Shown: piece after piece, positions 1 through 9,622 of the stretch
Numbering within the stretch: position 1 is the first letter of the stretch
Layout of the letters: each line of letters opens with the position of its first letter
DNA from: Acetobacteraceae bacterium
Lineage (GTDB): Bacteria > Pseudomonadota > Alphaproteobacteria > Acetobacterales > Acetobacteraceae
Assembly (NCBI GenBank): GCA_027451405.1
Contig: DAIDJM010000028.1
Span: 1-64,000 of the forward strand
DNA length: 64,000 bases
Direction of reading: 5' to 3'
Notes under the pieces: model-generated
What the model was told of the DNA's origin: nothing
Database searches by the model: none
What the model saw: the letters and a program-made list of their open reading frames with translations, nothing else
Made by a program: the position numbers and the translations under genes

Positions 1-1713
1 CTGGCGGCGCGCATGGCCGCGCGTACCGGCGACGTGATCAAGGCGTTGATGAAGATGGGGGTGATGGCAACCATCACCCAGTCGCTCGACGCCGATACGG
101 CGGATCTGATCGTCCAGGAATTCGGCCACCGGGCGCGGCGCGTCTCCGAGGACGACGTGGAGAGCGGGCTCGAGGGCGCGACCGATACCGAGGGCGATCT
201 GCTGACACGTCCGCCGGTGGTGACGGTCATGGGCCATGTCGACCACGGCAAGACCAGCCTGCTCGACGCGTTGCGCGCGACCGATGTCGCGGGCGGCGAG
301 GCGGGCGGGATCACGCAGCATATCGGCGCCTACCAAGTGCAGCTTCCGTCCGGCGCGCGCATCACTTTCCTCGACACGCCGGGCCACGAGGCGTTCACCG
401 CGATGCGCGCGCGCGGCGCCGGGGTGACCGACATCGTGGTGCTGGTGGTGGCCGCTGATGACGGGGTGATGCCCCAGACCATCGAGGCGATCCGCCACGC
501 CAAGGCGGCAGGTGCGCCGATGATCGTCGCCATCAACAAGATCGACAAGCCGGACGCGAACCCCGACCGGGTGCGCCAGGCGCTGCTGAGCCACGAGGTC
601 GTGGTCGAGCAGCTTGGCGGTGAGACCCAGGACGTCGAGGTTTCGGCGCTGAAGCGGACCGGGCTCGACAAGCTGGAGGAGGCGATCCTGCTCCAGGCCG
701 AGGTGCTCGACCTCAAGGCCAACCCGAAGCGCGCCGCGGAAGGCGCGGTGATCGAGAGCCGGCTGGATCGCGGCCGCGGGCCGGTCGCGACGGTGCTGGT
801 GCAGAAGGGCACGCTGAGCCAGGGTGACATCGTCGTCGCCGGCGCCGAGTGGGGCCGCGTGCGCGCGATGCTCGACGACAAGGGGCGATCGCTGAAGGAG
901 GCGGGTCCGTCGATGCCGGTCGAGATCCTCGGCCTCTCCGGTGTGCCGGTCGCCGGCGAGCCGTTCGTAGCGGTCGAGGACGAGAGCCGGGCGCGCGAAA
1001 TCTCCGAGTTCCCCCAGCGCAAGGTGCGCGACAAGGCGGCGGGGGCCATGGGCGTCGCACGCGGCACGCTCGACCAGATGCTGGCCAAGATCCAGGCCGG
1101 CGAGCAGAAGGAAGTCGCGGTCGTCATCAAGGCCGATGTACAGGGCAGTGCCGAGGCGCTCACCGCCGTGGTGCAGAAGCAGGCAAGCGAGGAGGTGCGC
1201 GTGCGCGTACTGCTCTCGGGCGTCGGGCAGATCACCGAGAGCGACGTGCAGCTCGCCAAGGCATCGTCGGCGATCATCCTCGCCTTCAACGTGCGCGCGA
1301 CCTCGCAGGCGCGCGACCTGGCGAGCCGCGAAGGCGTCGATATTCGCTACTACTCGATCATCTACGACGTCGCCGACGACGTCACCGAACTGGTGCGCGG
1401 CAAGACGGCGCCGAAGGCGCGAGAGAAGTTCCTGGGCTATGCCGAGGTGCGCAAGATCTTCGACATCACCAAGGTGGGCAAGGTCGCGGGCTGCATGGTC
1501 ACCGAAGGCGTCGTCAAGCGCGGTGCCGGCGTGCGCGTGTTGCGCGAGGGCGTGGTGATCCACACCGGCGAGCTGTCGCAACTCAAGCGCTTCAAGGACG
1601 ATGTACGCGAGGTGGCGCGCGGCTACGAGTGCGGCCTCTCCTTCGCCCATTTCCACGACCTCAAGGAAGGCGACGTCGTCGAGTGCTTCGAGACGGAGCT
1701 GATCGCGGCTTGA
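1..1713 (+). CDS. infB: Translation initiation factor IF-2 (5' end cut by window)
   Basis: IF-2 is the GTPase that places initiator fMet-tRNA on the 30S subunit and promotes 70S joining. The frame is open from base 1, so the gene starts upstream and only its C-terminal 570 codons are present. The G1 motif GHVDHGKT follows PPVVTVM, then come DTPGHE (G3) and NKID (G4), then the beta-barrel and C-terminal fMet-tRNA-binding domains ending [10 protein letters not shown]. The ATG at 13 is internal, because the preceding in-frame codons LAAR continue the conserved N-terminal helix. The stop overlaps the rbfA start. Identification is certain. Confidence 0.97.
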   Translation: MAARMAARTGDVIKALMKMGVMATITQSLDADTADLIVQEFGHRARRVSEDDVESGLEGATDTEGDLLTRPPVVTVMGHVDHGKTSLLDALRATDVAGGEAGGITQHIGAYQVQLPSGARITFLDTPGHEAFTAMRARGAGVTDIVVLVVAADDGVMPQTIEAIRHAKAAGAPMIVAINKIDKPDANPDRVRQALLSHEVVVEQLGGETQDVEVSALKRTGLDKLEEAILLQAEVLDLKANPKRAAEGAVIESRLDRGRGPVATVLVQKGTLSQGDIVVAGAEWGRVRAMLDDKGRSLKEAGPSMPVEILGLSGVPVAGEPFVAVEDESRAREISEFPQRKVRDKAAGAMGVARGTLDQMLAKIQAGEQKEVAVVIKADVQGSAEALTAVVQKQASEEVRVRVLLSGVGQITESDVQLAKASSAIILAFNVRATSQARDLASREGVDIRYYSIIYDVADDVTELVRGKTAPKAREKFLGYAEVRKIFDITKVGKVAGCMVTEGVVKRGAGVRVLREGVVIHTGELSQLKRFKDDVREVARGYECGLSFAHFHDLKEGDVVECFETELIAA

Positions 1714-2138
1714 ACCAGGGTGGATCGAAGGGCGCCGCACCGAGGGGCGCGCCCTCGCAGCGGCAGTTGCGGGTAGCCGAGGCGATGCGCCACGAACTCG
1801 CCGGCCTGCTGGCGCGCGGCGTGCTGCGTGACCCGGCGCTGGAGGGGGCGAACCTCACCGTGACGAGGGTCAGCGTGAGCCCCGATTTGCGGCGCGCGAC
1901 AGCGCACGTCACTCGGCTGGGCCGCTCGGATGTCGACGCGTTGCTGCCGGCGCTGAACCGCGGCGCCCCGCATCTGCGCGGCGCCATTACCCGCACACTC
2001 AAGCTGCGGCTGGCACCCGAGATCGTGTTCGTGGCGGATGCCACGCTCGACCGGGCGGCGGGGATCGAGGCGCTGCTGCGCTCGCCGGATGTGGCGCGCG
2101 ACCTTACGCCGCGGCACGACGACGACGGGAACGGCTGA
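1710..2138 (+). CDS. rbfA: 30S ribosome-binding factor A
   Basis: RbfA is a KH-like 30S maturation factor that acts late in 16S rRNA 5'-end processing. The protein has 142 residues with the family entry motif [19 protein letters not shown] and the core [18 protein letters not shown]. The start chosen is a TTG whose last two bases belong to the infB stop (TTGA overlap). The only ATG (1785) lies inside the conserved first helix and is too late. A CGGAG about 12 bases upstream fits the TTG. The C-terminus is short and polar (RHDDDGNG). Position between infB and truB is the standard order. The start is less sure than the identity. Confidence 0.93.
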   Translation: MNQGGSKGAAPRGAPSQRQLRVAEAMRHELAGLLARGVLRDPALEGANLTVTRVSVSPDLRRATAHVTRLGRSDVDALLPALNRGAPHLRGAITRTLKLRLAPEIVFVADATLDRAAGIEALLRSPDVARDLTPRHDDDGNG

Positions 2139-2141
2139 GCG

Positions 2142-3062
2142 ATGCGCCGGCAGAAGGGCCGGGCGCTGGACGGCTGGCTGATCCTCGACAAGCCTGCCGG
2201 TCCAACCAGCACCGACATGGTCAACCGTCTCCGTCGGCGCTTCGACGCGCGCAAGGCCGGCCATGGCGGCACGCTCGACCCGCTGGCGACCGGCGTGCTG
2301 CCGATCGCCTTCGGAGCGGCGACCAAGACCGTGCCATACGTGATGGACGGCACCAAGCTGTACCGCTTCACGCTGCGCTTCGGCAGCGCGCGCGACACCG
2401 ACGACGCCGACGGGCAGGTCGTCGCCACCTCCGATGCACGGCCGACGGACGCGGCGATCCGTGCCGCGTTGCCGGCTTTCCTGGGCGAGATCATGCAGGT
2501 GCCGCCAGCCTATTCCGCGATCAAGGTGGCCGGCGAGCGAGCCTACGACTTGGCGCGGGCCGGGCAGGCGCCGGAGCTGCCGCCGCGGCCAGCGCGGGTC
2601 GATCGGTTCGAGCTGATCGAGCGACCGGACGCCGATAGCGGGGTCTTCGAGGTCGCCTCGGGCAAGGGGGTCTATATGCGCAGCCTCGCCCGCGACCTCG
2701 CGCGCGCGGTCGGCACGGTCGGGCATATCGCGGCGCTGCGCCGCCTGCGCGTGGGTCCCTTTACCGAGGCGCAGGCCTTTGTGCTGGACAATCTGCTCGA
2801 AGGAGAGGATACCGCGCCGGCTTCCCCGGACCTGCTGCTTCCGGTCGCGACCGCGCTGGCCGACATCCCGGCGCTGGCCCTGACCGCAGCGGAGGCCGCC
2901 GAACTCAGCCATGGTCGGGCCCTAGGCCTGGTCTCGTTGCTGGGGCGGATTCCAGGCGCGGCCGATCCCGAGGGTGGGATCGTGCGTGCCATGGCGGGGA
3001 GCCGCGTCCTCGGCCTGTGCCGCCTGGAAGACGGGTGGCTGAAGCCGGAGCGGCTGCTGTAG
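2142..3062 (+). CDS. truB: tRNA pseudouridine(55) synthase
   Basis: TruB isomerises U55 of the tRNA T-loop to pseudouridine. The 306-residue protein has [16 protein letters not shown] at the N-terminus and the catalytic loop [12 protein letters not shown] with the nucleophile at about Asp46. It also has the [14 protein letters not shown] helix typical of the family and a C-terminal PUA-like part. It starts three bases after the rbfA stop, so the two are co-translated. Length and motifs are normal. Confidence 0.96.
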   Translation: MRRQKGRALDGWLILDKPAGPTSTDMVNRLRRRFDARKAGHGGTLDPLATGVLPIAFGAATKTVPYVMDGTKLYRFTLRFGSARDTDDADGQVVATSDARPTDAAIRAALPAFLGEIMQVPPAYSAIKVAGERAYDLARAGQAPELPPRPARVDRFELIERPDADSGVFEVASGKGVYMRSLARDLARAVGTVGHIAALRRLRVGPFTEAQAFVLDNLLEGEDTAPASPDLLLPVATALADIPALALTAAEAAELSHGRALGLVSLLGRIPGAADPEGGIVRAMAGSRVLGLCRLEDGWLKPERLL

Positions 3063-3132
3063 CCCGCGATGGGCACGGCCGCTCGTTCTGCCGGCCAGGG
3101 GCGCGCAACCCCAAACGATGAGGAGTTTTGCG

Positions 3133-3402
3133 ATGTCGATCACCGCCGAGCGCCGCCAGGCGCTCATCGCCGATCATGCGAACAAGCCGGGCGATACCGG
3201 CAGCCCCGAGGTCCAGGTCGCCCTGCTCTCCGAGCGCATCGGCAACCTCACCGAGCACCTCAAGACGCACGCTAAGGACTTCCACAGCCGCCGCGGCCTG
3301 CTGATGCTGGTTGGGCGCCGGCGCCGGCTGCTCGACTACCTGCGCGATCGCGACAAGGCCCGCTACGACGCCCTGATCGCGCGGCTCAATCTGCGTCGCT
3401 AA
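3133..3402 (+). CDS. rpsO: 30S ribosomal protein S15
   Basis: S15 binds the central domain of 16S rRNA. The 89-residue protein MSITAERR to LNLRR has the family core [14 protein letters not shown] and [27 protein letters not shown] at about 3119-3124 stands 8-9 bases before the ATG at 3133. An upstream in-frame ATG at 3118 would add five unconserved residues and put the Shine-Dalgarno inside the gene, so it was rejected. Confidence 0.96.
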   Translation: MSITAERRQALIADHANKPGDTGSPEVQVALLSERIGNLTEHLKTHAKDFHSRRGLLMLVGRRRRLLDYLRDRDKARYDALIARLNLRR

Positions 3403-3778
3403 CCGTTCCCTGGCAGTTGTTGCCATTGCTCCCATGTGAGGAGCATGCACCGGCTGCCGGACGAACCCCGCGCCATGGTGGTGCGGGGCAACGCCGACCC
3501 CCGGGATGGTCCCGGGGCCACCGCCCGCGCGGCGGACCGAAGGTCGTCACCGTTCCCGCCTGTGGGGATTTCGTGGCGGCGCCTCCGGCCACATGGTCTG
3601 GCCCTTTCTGCGTGACGCTCTGCGGCACGCATGGCGGGGCCGACGCGGCAGACCCCTCGGGGTCGGACCTGCAAGGTCGCCGCCCCATGCCGCCCGAGTC
3701 GCCGCCTTCCCCACGAAGGACCGAAGAGGGAACGCGATCGGCCGGGGAGCGCCGCGCCGGCTCGAAAGGACGTTTTGA
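3403..3778 (+). promoter_or_regulatory. rpsO-pnp intergenic leader with hairpins
   Basis: This 376-base stretch holds no convincing gene. It has three strong self-complementary segments: a 10-bp stem at 3466-3488 (arm CCCCGCGCCA, one G-U pair), an 8-bp stem at 3499-3517 (CCCCGGGA, loop TGG, TCCCGGGG), and GACCC/GGGTC at 3651-3664. None is followed by a T-run, so they are not classical terminators. In Escherichia coli the pnp leader is a double-stranded RNA cut by RNase III and then controlled by PNPase itself, and the position here suits an analogous role. That role is inference. Confidence 0.5.
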
Positions 3779-5962
3779 ATGTTCAATCATTTCCGCAAGG
3801 AAATCGACTGGGGCGGGCGCAAGCTCGTCCTCGAGACCGGCAAGATCGCCCGCCAGGCCGACGGCGCCGTGTTGGCGCGCTACGGCGAGACCATTGTGCT
3901 GTGCACCGTGGTCGGCGCGCGCAGCGCCAAGCCCGGGCAGGATTTCTTCCCGCTCACCGTCAACTACCAGGAGAAGTCCTTCGCCGCCGGCAAGATTCCG
4001 GGCGGTTTCTTCCGCCGCGAGGGCCGGCCGTCCGAGGCCGAGACGCTGATCTCGCGTCTGATCGACCGACCGATCCGCCCGCTGTTTCCGGACGGATTCC
4101 GTAACGAGGTGCAGGTCATCGCGACGGTGTTGAGCCATGACCTCGAGAACGATCCCGACATCGTCGCCTTGGTCGGCTGCTCTGCAGCGCTGACCCTCTC
4201 CGGGATTCCTTTCTTCGGCCCGGTTGGCGCCGCGCGGGTCGGCTACAAGGACGGGCAGTACCTGCTCAACCCGACCGCCGAACAGCGCACGATATCCGAG
4301 CTCGAACTCGTCGTCGCCGGGACGTCGGACGGCGTGCTGATGGTCGAGAGTGAGGCGAAGGAACTACCCGAGGACGTGATGCTCGGGGCGGTTACGTTCG
4401 GGCATGACGCGTTCCAGCCGGTGATCCAGGCGATCATTGAGCTTGCCGAGCGGGCGGCGAAGGACCCATGGCCGCTGCCGGAACCCAGTGCCGAGGAGAG
4501 AAAGCTGGCCGAGCGCGTTGATGCGCTGGCCCGCGCGAGCCTGGCCGCGGCCTATCGCGAGCCGCAGAAGCAGGTCCGCCAGGACGCCGTCGCCGCCGCC
4601 AAGAAGGCCGCCGCCGAGGGGCTCGCCGCCGAGGGACTGGAGGCGGACAAGGCCAAGGCGCTGTTCAAGGAGCTCGAGGCAGACATCGTGCGCAACGCCA
4701 TCCTCGATACGGGGCTGCGCATCGACGGGCGCGACACCAGGACGGTGCGCCCGATCATCGCCGAGGTCGGCGTGCTGCCGCGCGCGCATGGCTCGGCGCT
4801 GTTCACTCGCGGCGAAACCCAGGCACTGTGCGTGGCAACGCTGGGCACCGGGCAGGATGAGCAGATCGTCGACGCGCTCGCCGGCGAATACCGTGAGCAC
4901 TTCATGCTGCACTACAACTTCCCGCCCTATTCCGTGGGCGAAACGGGCCGCATGGGTTCGCCCGGGCGGCGCGAGGTCGGGCATGGCAAGCTCGCCTGGC
5001 GGGCGATCCATCCGCTGCTGCCGGCCAAGGAGGTCTTTCCCTACACGCTGCGCGTGGTCTCCGAGATCACCGAGAGCAACGGCTCGTCGTCGATGGCAAC
5101 GGTGTGCGGCTCGTCGCTCGCGCTGATGGATGCCGGCGTGCCTCTGACGCGCCCGGTTGCCGGCATCGCGATGGGGCTGATCAAGGAGGATCGTGGTTTC
5201 GCGGTTCTTTCGGACATCCTCGGCGACGAGGACCATCTCGGCGACATGGACTTCAAGGTCGCGGGCACCGAGAAGGGTGTCACTTCGTTGCAGATGGACA
5301 TCAAGATCACATCGATCACGCCGGAGATCATGCAGGTCGCGCTGGCACAGGCCCGCGACGGGCGGATGCACATCCTGGGCGAGATGGCCAAGGCCATCAC
5401 TGGGGCGCGTTCGGACGTCGCGGCGACGGCGCCGCGCATCACTATCATCAACGTGCCCAAGGACAAGATCCGCGAGGTGATCGGCACCGGCGGCAAGGTG
5501 ATCCGCGAGATCGTCGAGCAGACCGGCACCAAGATCGACATCGAGGATGATGGCACGATCAAAATCGCGGCCACCGACCAGTCGCAGGCGCAGCAGGCGA
5601 TCGACTGGATCCGCGGCATCGTGGCGGAGCCGGAGATCGGCGTGATCTACACTGGCAAAGTCGTGAAGACCGCCGATTTTGGAGCCTTCGTGAACTTCCT
5701 CGGCTCGCGCGACGGGCTCGTGCATATCAGCGAGCTGGCGCAGGGGCGCGTGGCCAAGACCAGTGACGTGGTCAATGTCGGCGACGCGGTAAAGGTCAAG
5801 GTCATCGGCTTCGACGAGCGCGGCAAGGTGAAGCTGTCGATGCGGGTGGTCGACCAGGCGACTGGCGAGGATATCAGCGACAAGGTCGGGCCCAAGGGCG
5901 GGCGCCGCGAGCGGGATCGCGAAGGCGGCGATCCGGCCGAGGCGCCGCAGCCGACGGTCTGA
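3779..5962 (+). CDS. pnp: Polyribonucleotide nucleotidyltransferase (PNPase)
   Basis: PNPase degrades RNA 3' to 5' by phosphorolysis and is part of the degradosome. The 727 residues show the first RNase PH domain (from [13 protein letters not shown]), the all-alpha linker, and the second, catalytic RNase PH domain ([12 protein letters not shown], later MDIKI). A KH domain follows around residues 555-615 ([17 protein letters not shown]) and an S1 domain around 620-695 ([17 protein letters not shown]). The C-terminal tail is charged. AAAGGA at 3765-3770 precedes the ATG by 8 bases. It lies downstream of rpsO as in most proteobacteria. Confidence 0.97.
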   Translation: MFNHFRKEIDWGGRKLVLETGKIARQADGAVLARYGETIVLCTVVGARSAKPGQDFFPLTVNYQEKSFAAGKIPGGFFRREGRPSEAETLISRLIDRPIRPLFPDGFRNEVQVIATVLSHDLENDPDIVALVGCSAALTLSGIPFFGPVGAARVGYKDGQYLLNPTAEQRTISELELVVAGTSDGVLMVESEAKELPEDVMLGAVTFGHDAFQPVIQAIIELAERAAKDPWPLPEPSAEERKLAERVDALARASLAAAYREPQKQVRQDAVAAAKKAAAEGLAAEGLEADKAKALFKELEADIVRNAILDTGLRIDGRDTRTVRPIIAEVGVLPRAHGSALFTRGETQALCVATLGTGQDEQIVDALAGEYREHFMLHYNFPPYSVGETGRMGSPGRREVGHGKLAWRAIHPLLPAKEVFPYTLRVVSEITESNGSSSMATVCGSSLALMDAGVPLTRPVAGIAMGLIKEDRGFAVLSDILGDEDHLGDMDFKVAGTEKGVTSLQMDIKITSITPEIMQVALAQARDGRMHILGEMAKAITGARSDVAATAPRITIINVPKDKIREVIGTGGKVIREIVEQTGTKIDIEDDGTIKIAATDQSQAQQAIDWIRGIVAEPEIGVIYTGKVVKTADFGAFVNFLGSRDGLVHISELAQGRVAKTSDVVNVGDAVKVKVIGFDERGKVKLSMRVVDQATGEDISDKVGPKGGRRERDREGGDPAEAPQPTV

Positions 5963-6007
5963 CCGGGCGGCACGAAGGGCCGACGGTCCCGAATGCCTGG
6001 ATGCATG

Positions 6008-6059
6008 ACCACCCGCGTCCGCCGAACGCCAGAAGGGCGGGTCGCCGGGCGCGGGTGGT
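6008..6059 (+). other. Large inverted repeat downstream of pnp
   Basis: ACCACCCGCG (6008-6017) is perfectly complementary to CGCGGGTGGT (6050-6059), with an inner CGCC/GGCG stem. There is no downstream T-run. It may stabilise the pnp 3' end, act as a Rho-dependent stop, or belong to the leader of the next gene. It lies just upstream of an AT-rich patch with TATACT at 6077-6082 that could be a -10 element. Confidence 0.4.
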
Positions 6060-6140
6060 ACGTGCAATTATGTGGATATACTGTTACATGCTCATGATCG
6101 TTCGGACAGCCCGAACACGGGAAGGGATGCGGACCACCGG

Positions 6141-7553
6141 ATGAAGGCGATCAACGCAATCCGTATGGGCGGGGTGGACGTGCTGCCGCTCGTCGAGGGC
6201 GGCAAGGGGGTGGCGATCTCGAACGGCACCACCGCCGGGCACTGGGCGGCGGCGGGTGGCGTCGGCACACTCTCGGCGGTCAACGCCGACAGCTATGACG
6301 CCAGCGGCGCTATCATTCCGCAAGTTTACCATGGCCGCACGCGGCGCGACCGGCACGACGAGCTGGTGGCCTACGCGATTGCCGGCGGCATCGCGCAGGC
6401 GCGCAAGGCGCGCGATATCGGCGGGCCGAAGGCGCGCATCCACGCCAACATCCTCTGGGAGATGGGCGGCGCCGAACGCGTCATTACCGGCATTCTGGAG
6501 AGTGCGAAGGGGCTGATCAACGGCATCACCTGTGGCGCCGGCATGCCCTACCGACTCTCGGAAATCGCGGCGCGATTCGGTGTGCATTACTACCCGATCG
6601 TCTCCTCGGCGCGCGCCTTCAACGCGCTGTGGAAGCGCGCCTATTCCAAGGTCGGCGAGCTGCTCGGCGGCGTGGTCTATGAGGATCCCTGGCTCGCCGG
6701 CGGCCATAACGGCCTCTCCAACAGCGAGGACCCCGCCAAGCCCGAAGCCCCCTTCCCGCGCGTGCTGGCGCTCCGCCAGCTCATGCGCACCTTCGGCCTC
6801 GACCAGGTCCCGATCATCATGGCCGGCGGTGTCTGGTGGCTCGAAGAATGGGAAGACTGGATCGACAACCCCGATCTCGGCCCGATCGCCTTCCAGTTCG
6901 GCACCCGCCCGCTGCTGACCCGCGAAAGCCCGATCCCTGAGGCCTGGAAGGAACGCCTGCTGCATCTGCGCGAAGGCGACGTCTTTCTGAACAATTTCAG
7001 CCCCACCGGCTTCTACTCGAGCGCCGTGAACAACGGCTTCATCCAGGAGCTGCGGGAGCGCAACGAACGGCAGGTGGCCTACGCGCTCGAGCCGGTCGGA
7101 GAACACAGCGCCGAATTCCATGTGGGCCCCCGCCGCCGCCGCGTCTTTCTCGCTCCCGGCGACCGCGACCGCGCCCTCGCCTGGGAACAGCAAGGCTTCA
7201 CCGAGGCGCTCCGTACCCCCGATACCACCCTGATCTTCGTGACCCCCGAAAAAGCGGCGGAAATCACCGAAGACCAGATCGCCTGCATGGGCTGCCTCTC
7301 CACCTGCCGCTTCTCGAACTGGTCGCAAAGCACCCCCGACCACAGCACCGGCAAGAAAGCGGACCCGCGCAGCTTCTGCATACAGAAGACGCTCCAGAAC
7401 ATCTGCCACGACGGGAACGATCCCGAAACCCTCGAACGGAACCTGATGTTCTCGGGCCACAACGCCTACCGGTTCGCGACCGATCCGTTCTACTCGAACG
7501 GTTTCATTCCGACCGTGAAGGAATTGGTCGAGCGAATTCTGACCGGAAGATAG
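6141..7553 (+). CDS. Nitronate monooxygenase-family flavoprotein
   Basis: It resembles the long form of the NAD(P)H-dependent flavin oxidoreductase / 2-nitropropane dioxygenase group, TIM-barrel FMN enzymes that oxidise alkyl nitronates or related substrates; the true substrate is unknown. Visible segments include LPLVEGGKGVAISNGTTAG, WAAAGGVGTLSAVNADSYD, GLINGITCGAGMPY and IIMAGGVWWL (phosphate-binding Gly region). The C-terminal third carries CMGCLSTC and a later FCIQ, a cysteine pattern suggesting a metal or Fe-S site. The ATG at 6141 (470 residues) begins the conserved block; an in-frame GTG at 6072 would add 23 unconserved residues. GGGAAGGGA lies upstream. It is convergent with hemN. 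Confidence 0.82.
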   Translation: MKAINAIRMGGVDVLPLVEGGKGVAISNGTTAGHWAAAGGVGTLSAVNADSYDASGAIIPQVYHGRTRRDRHDELVAYAIAGGIAQARKARDIGGPKARIHANILWEMGGAERVITGILESAKGLINGITCGAGMPYRLSEIAARFGVHYYPIVSSARAFNALWKRAYSKVGELLGGVVYEDPWLAGGHNGLSNSEDPAKPEAPFPRVLALRQLMRTFGLDQVPIIMAGGVWWLEEWEDWIDNPDLGPIAFQFGTRPLLTRESPIPEAWKERLLHLREGDVFLNNFSPTGFYSSAVNNGFIQELRERNERQVAYALEPVGEHSAEFHVGPRRRRVFLAPGDRDRALAWEQQGFTEALRTPDTTLIFVTPEKAAEITEDQIACMGCLSTCRFSNWSQSTPDHSTGKKADPRSFCIQKTLQNICHDGNDPETLERNLMFSGHNAYRFATDPFYSNGFIPTVKELVERILTGR

Positions 7554-7556
7554 AAT

Positions 7557-7658
7557 GTTCTTTTTCTGAAAAAGACTTCATCTGGTCGAGTGCTGCCCCG
7601 CCACCGGGGCAGCACTCAAACAATCAAGAGTTTTTGGTTCTTTTTTTCAAAAAAGAAC
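7557..7658. repeat. E-type dispersed element copy 1 (terminator-like)
   Basis: AT-rich hairpins sit at both ends: a degenerate one at 7557-7576 and a 10-bp GTTCTTTTTT/AAAAAAGAAC stem at 7637-7658, preceded by AGTTTTTG. Between them lies a perfect 13-bp GC stem at 7588-7617 (arm GAGTGCTGCCCCG, loop CCAC) that is absent from the other copies. It separates two convergent genes and probably terminates both transcripts. Confidence 0.7.
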
Positions 7659-7667
7659 ACTTCTTCC

Positions 7668-9008
7668 CTAAATTGCCAGCGCGTGCCGCCGCGGCACCCC
7701 CTCTTCCCAATACGCGTCGAACTGCGCGCACAGGCTGCGCACGAACGGACGCCCGCGTGCGGTAACGGCAAACCCATCCGCGGTCGGCCGCACAAACCCA
7801 TCCGCGTCATTCCCCACGACCGCCTCGGCGATCGCCGCCATGCGCGCGGCCCAGAGCGGGCCGAACGCCACCTCCACCGCGTGCGCCGAGAAATCGAATC
7901 CACACATCAGCCGCTCGATCACCGCCGCGCGTACCCGGTCTTCCGCGCTGAACCGGTGGCCCCGCGCGGTCGCGAAATCGCCCCGTTCGATTTGCCGCGC
8001 ATAGTCGCAGGTCGCGACCGCATTCTGCGCAAACCCTTGCGGCAATTGCGAGATCGCGGACGCGCCGAGTCCGATCAGCGCCTCTGCCTGGTCCGTCGTG
8101 TAACCCTGGAAATTGCGTGCGAGCGTCGCGTCCGCCATCGCGTCGCGCGGATGGGCGAAATGATCCAATCCGCGCTGGACATAGCCGGCCGAAGCGAGCC
8201 GTGTGGAAACCCAGTTCGCCTGCGCATGCCGCGCGACCGCCCCCGGCAGCGCGCTCTCATCGATCAGGCGCTGGTGCTTCATGCGCGAAGGGATATGCGC
8301 ATAACCGAAGATCGCGATGCGATCCGGATCGAGCTCGAGCACCCGGTCGATCGTGGCATCGAGGCTTTTCACCGTCTGGTGCGGCAGCCCATACACCAGA
8401 TCGACATTCACCGACCGGACGCCGCGTGACCGGAATTGCGCGATGGCGCCTTCGGTCTGCGCGTAACTCTGCTCGCGCCCGATCGCGTTCTGCACCGCCG
8501 GATCGAAATCCTGGACGCCCACCGAAATCCGATTGACCCCGGCTGCCGCGAACGCGGCCACTTGCGCGGCCTCCAGCCGACGGGGATCGATCTCCACCGC
8601 GAATTCCGCATCCTGATCGAAACGGAAATGCGCATGCAGCCGTTCTGCGAGCGCCTCGATATCGCTTGGCGCCAGAATGTTCGGCGAGCCGCCCCCCCAA
8701 TGCACATGGCTCACACGCCGTCCCGGAATCACCGCCCCGAGCCGGTCGATCTCCGTGCGCAGCACCTCCACGTAATCGGCGATCGGCTCGTACCGGCGCG
8801 TCGCTTTCGTCGTGCAGCCGCAATACCAGCAGAGCGTGTCGCAGAAAGGCACGTGCAGATAAAGCGAGAGCGGCGCTTCTTCCGCCAGCGCTGCGAGCCA
8901 GCTCCGGTATTCCGCGCGCCCAACGGACGCCGAGAAATGGTTGGCGGTCGGATAGCTCGTATAGCGCGGCACCGGCTTGGCGTGCCGCAGGATCCACTCG
9001 TCCGTCAT
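7668..9008 (-). CDS. hemN: Oxygen-independent coproporphyrinogen III oxidase (radical SAM)
   Basis: HemN decarboxylates coproporphyrinogen III to protoporphyrinogen IX without oxygen, supplying heme and bacteriochlorophyll synthesis. The 446-residue protein has the HemN signature CDTLCWYCGC (Cys56, 60, 63, plus 65), the SAM-binding GGGSPN, and the HemN-specific N-terminal segment PRYTSYPTANHF. The full C-terminal domain distinguishes it from HemW. AAGGGAG stands 8 bases before the ATG. The start overlaps the bchJ stop (ATGA), so it is translated from the bchE-bchJ-hemN message and should share its FNR-type control. Confidence 0.94.
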   Translation of the reverse strand: MTDEWILRHAKPVPRYTSYPTANHFSASVGRAEYRSWLAALAEEAPLSLYLHVPFCDTLCWYCGCTTKATRRYEPIADYVEVLRTEIDRLGAVIPGRRVSHVHWGGGSPNILAPSDIEALAERLHAHFRFDQDAEFAVEIDPRRLEAAQVAAFAAAGVNRISVGVQDFDPAVQNAIGREQSYAQTEGAIAQFRSRGVRSVNVDLVYGLPHQTVKSLDATIDRVLELDPDRIAIFGYAHIPSRMKHQRLIDESALPGAVARHAQANWVSTRLASAGYVQRGLDHFAHPRDAMADATLARNFQGYTTDQAEALIGLGASAISQLPQGFAQNAVATCDYARQIERGDFATARGHRFSAEDRVRAAVIERLMCGFDFSAHAVEVAFGPLWAARMAAIAEAVVGNDADGFVRPTADGFAVTARGRPFVRSLCAQFDAYWEEGVPRRHALAI

Positions 9009-9622
9009 ACCCGCACTCCCTTCCCGTCCCGCGCCGCCCGCCCGCATGCGATCTCGAACGCGCAGTCTTTGCCACCCGCCGCCGCGCAGACGAGATCCCG
9101 CAATTTCGCCTCCGGATCGATCAACCGCCGGCAAAGATGCTCGAAGGTAGCCGCGAACATCAGGCATCGCGGTATCCGCGCCTCGGAATCGCCGCATAGC
9201 GGACAATCCTCGATCACCGCCCGTATGCCGCCCCGCCAATTCAGCGAGAGCCTGCCGCTGCCGACGAAGGTCCAGGCATGTCCCCGGATCGCGCGCACGA
9301 GCAGCCGGCCGCTGACGGCAACCGGCAAGGCGCGCAGCAGCCGCTGAAACAGCGCGGGAATCCGGTGTGCCAGCAAATACTCTGCCGTGCGCCGTCCCGA
9401 TTCCCGCGCGATCGCATCGGCGATTTCCGGCTCGAGTTCCCGCTCGACCGCTCCCGCCAACGCCGCCACTTCTCCTTCGGGCACCATCCCGGCCGGCGGG
9501 TTGTCCAGATACCGCGCCAGGCACGCCGCCCGGAAAACCCGCTGCGCCGTCGGCTCGCCCTCCTGCTCGCGCAAAGCTTCGAGGGTGCGCAGAATGGCAT
9601 TCGGCCCGATGCGGCCTTCCAT
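9005..9622 (-). CDS. bchJ: Bacteriochlorophyll 4-vinyl reductase-type protein BchJ
   Basis: BchJ is a V4R-domain protein of bacteriochlorophyll gene clusters. It was first described as 8-vinyl reductase and is now usually seen as an accessory or porphyrin-binding factor. The 205-residue product ends with the V4R domain, with cysteines in CPLCGDSEARIPRC and GKDCAFEIACG. The ATG at 9622 overlaps the bchE stop (TGATG); a GTG at 9625 is the alternative start. Placement between bchE and hemN supports the assignment more strongly than sequence alone. Confidence 0.88.
   Translation of the reverse strand: MEGRIGPNAILRTLEALREQEGEPTAQRVFRAACLARYLDNPPAGMVPEGEVAALAGAVERELEPEIADAIARESGRRTAEYLLAHRIPALFQRLLRALPVAVSGRLLVRAIRGHAWTFVGSGRLSLNWRGGIRAVIEDCPLCGDSEARIPRCLMFAATFEHLCRRLIDPEAKLRDLVCAAAGGKDCAFEIACGRAARDGKGVRV

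Noticed and set aside
4364-6067. 567-codon minus-strand frame opposite pnp
   Set aside because: No domain and no ribosome binding site; pnp on the other strand is certain.
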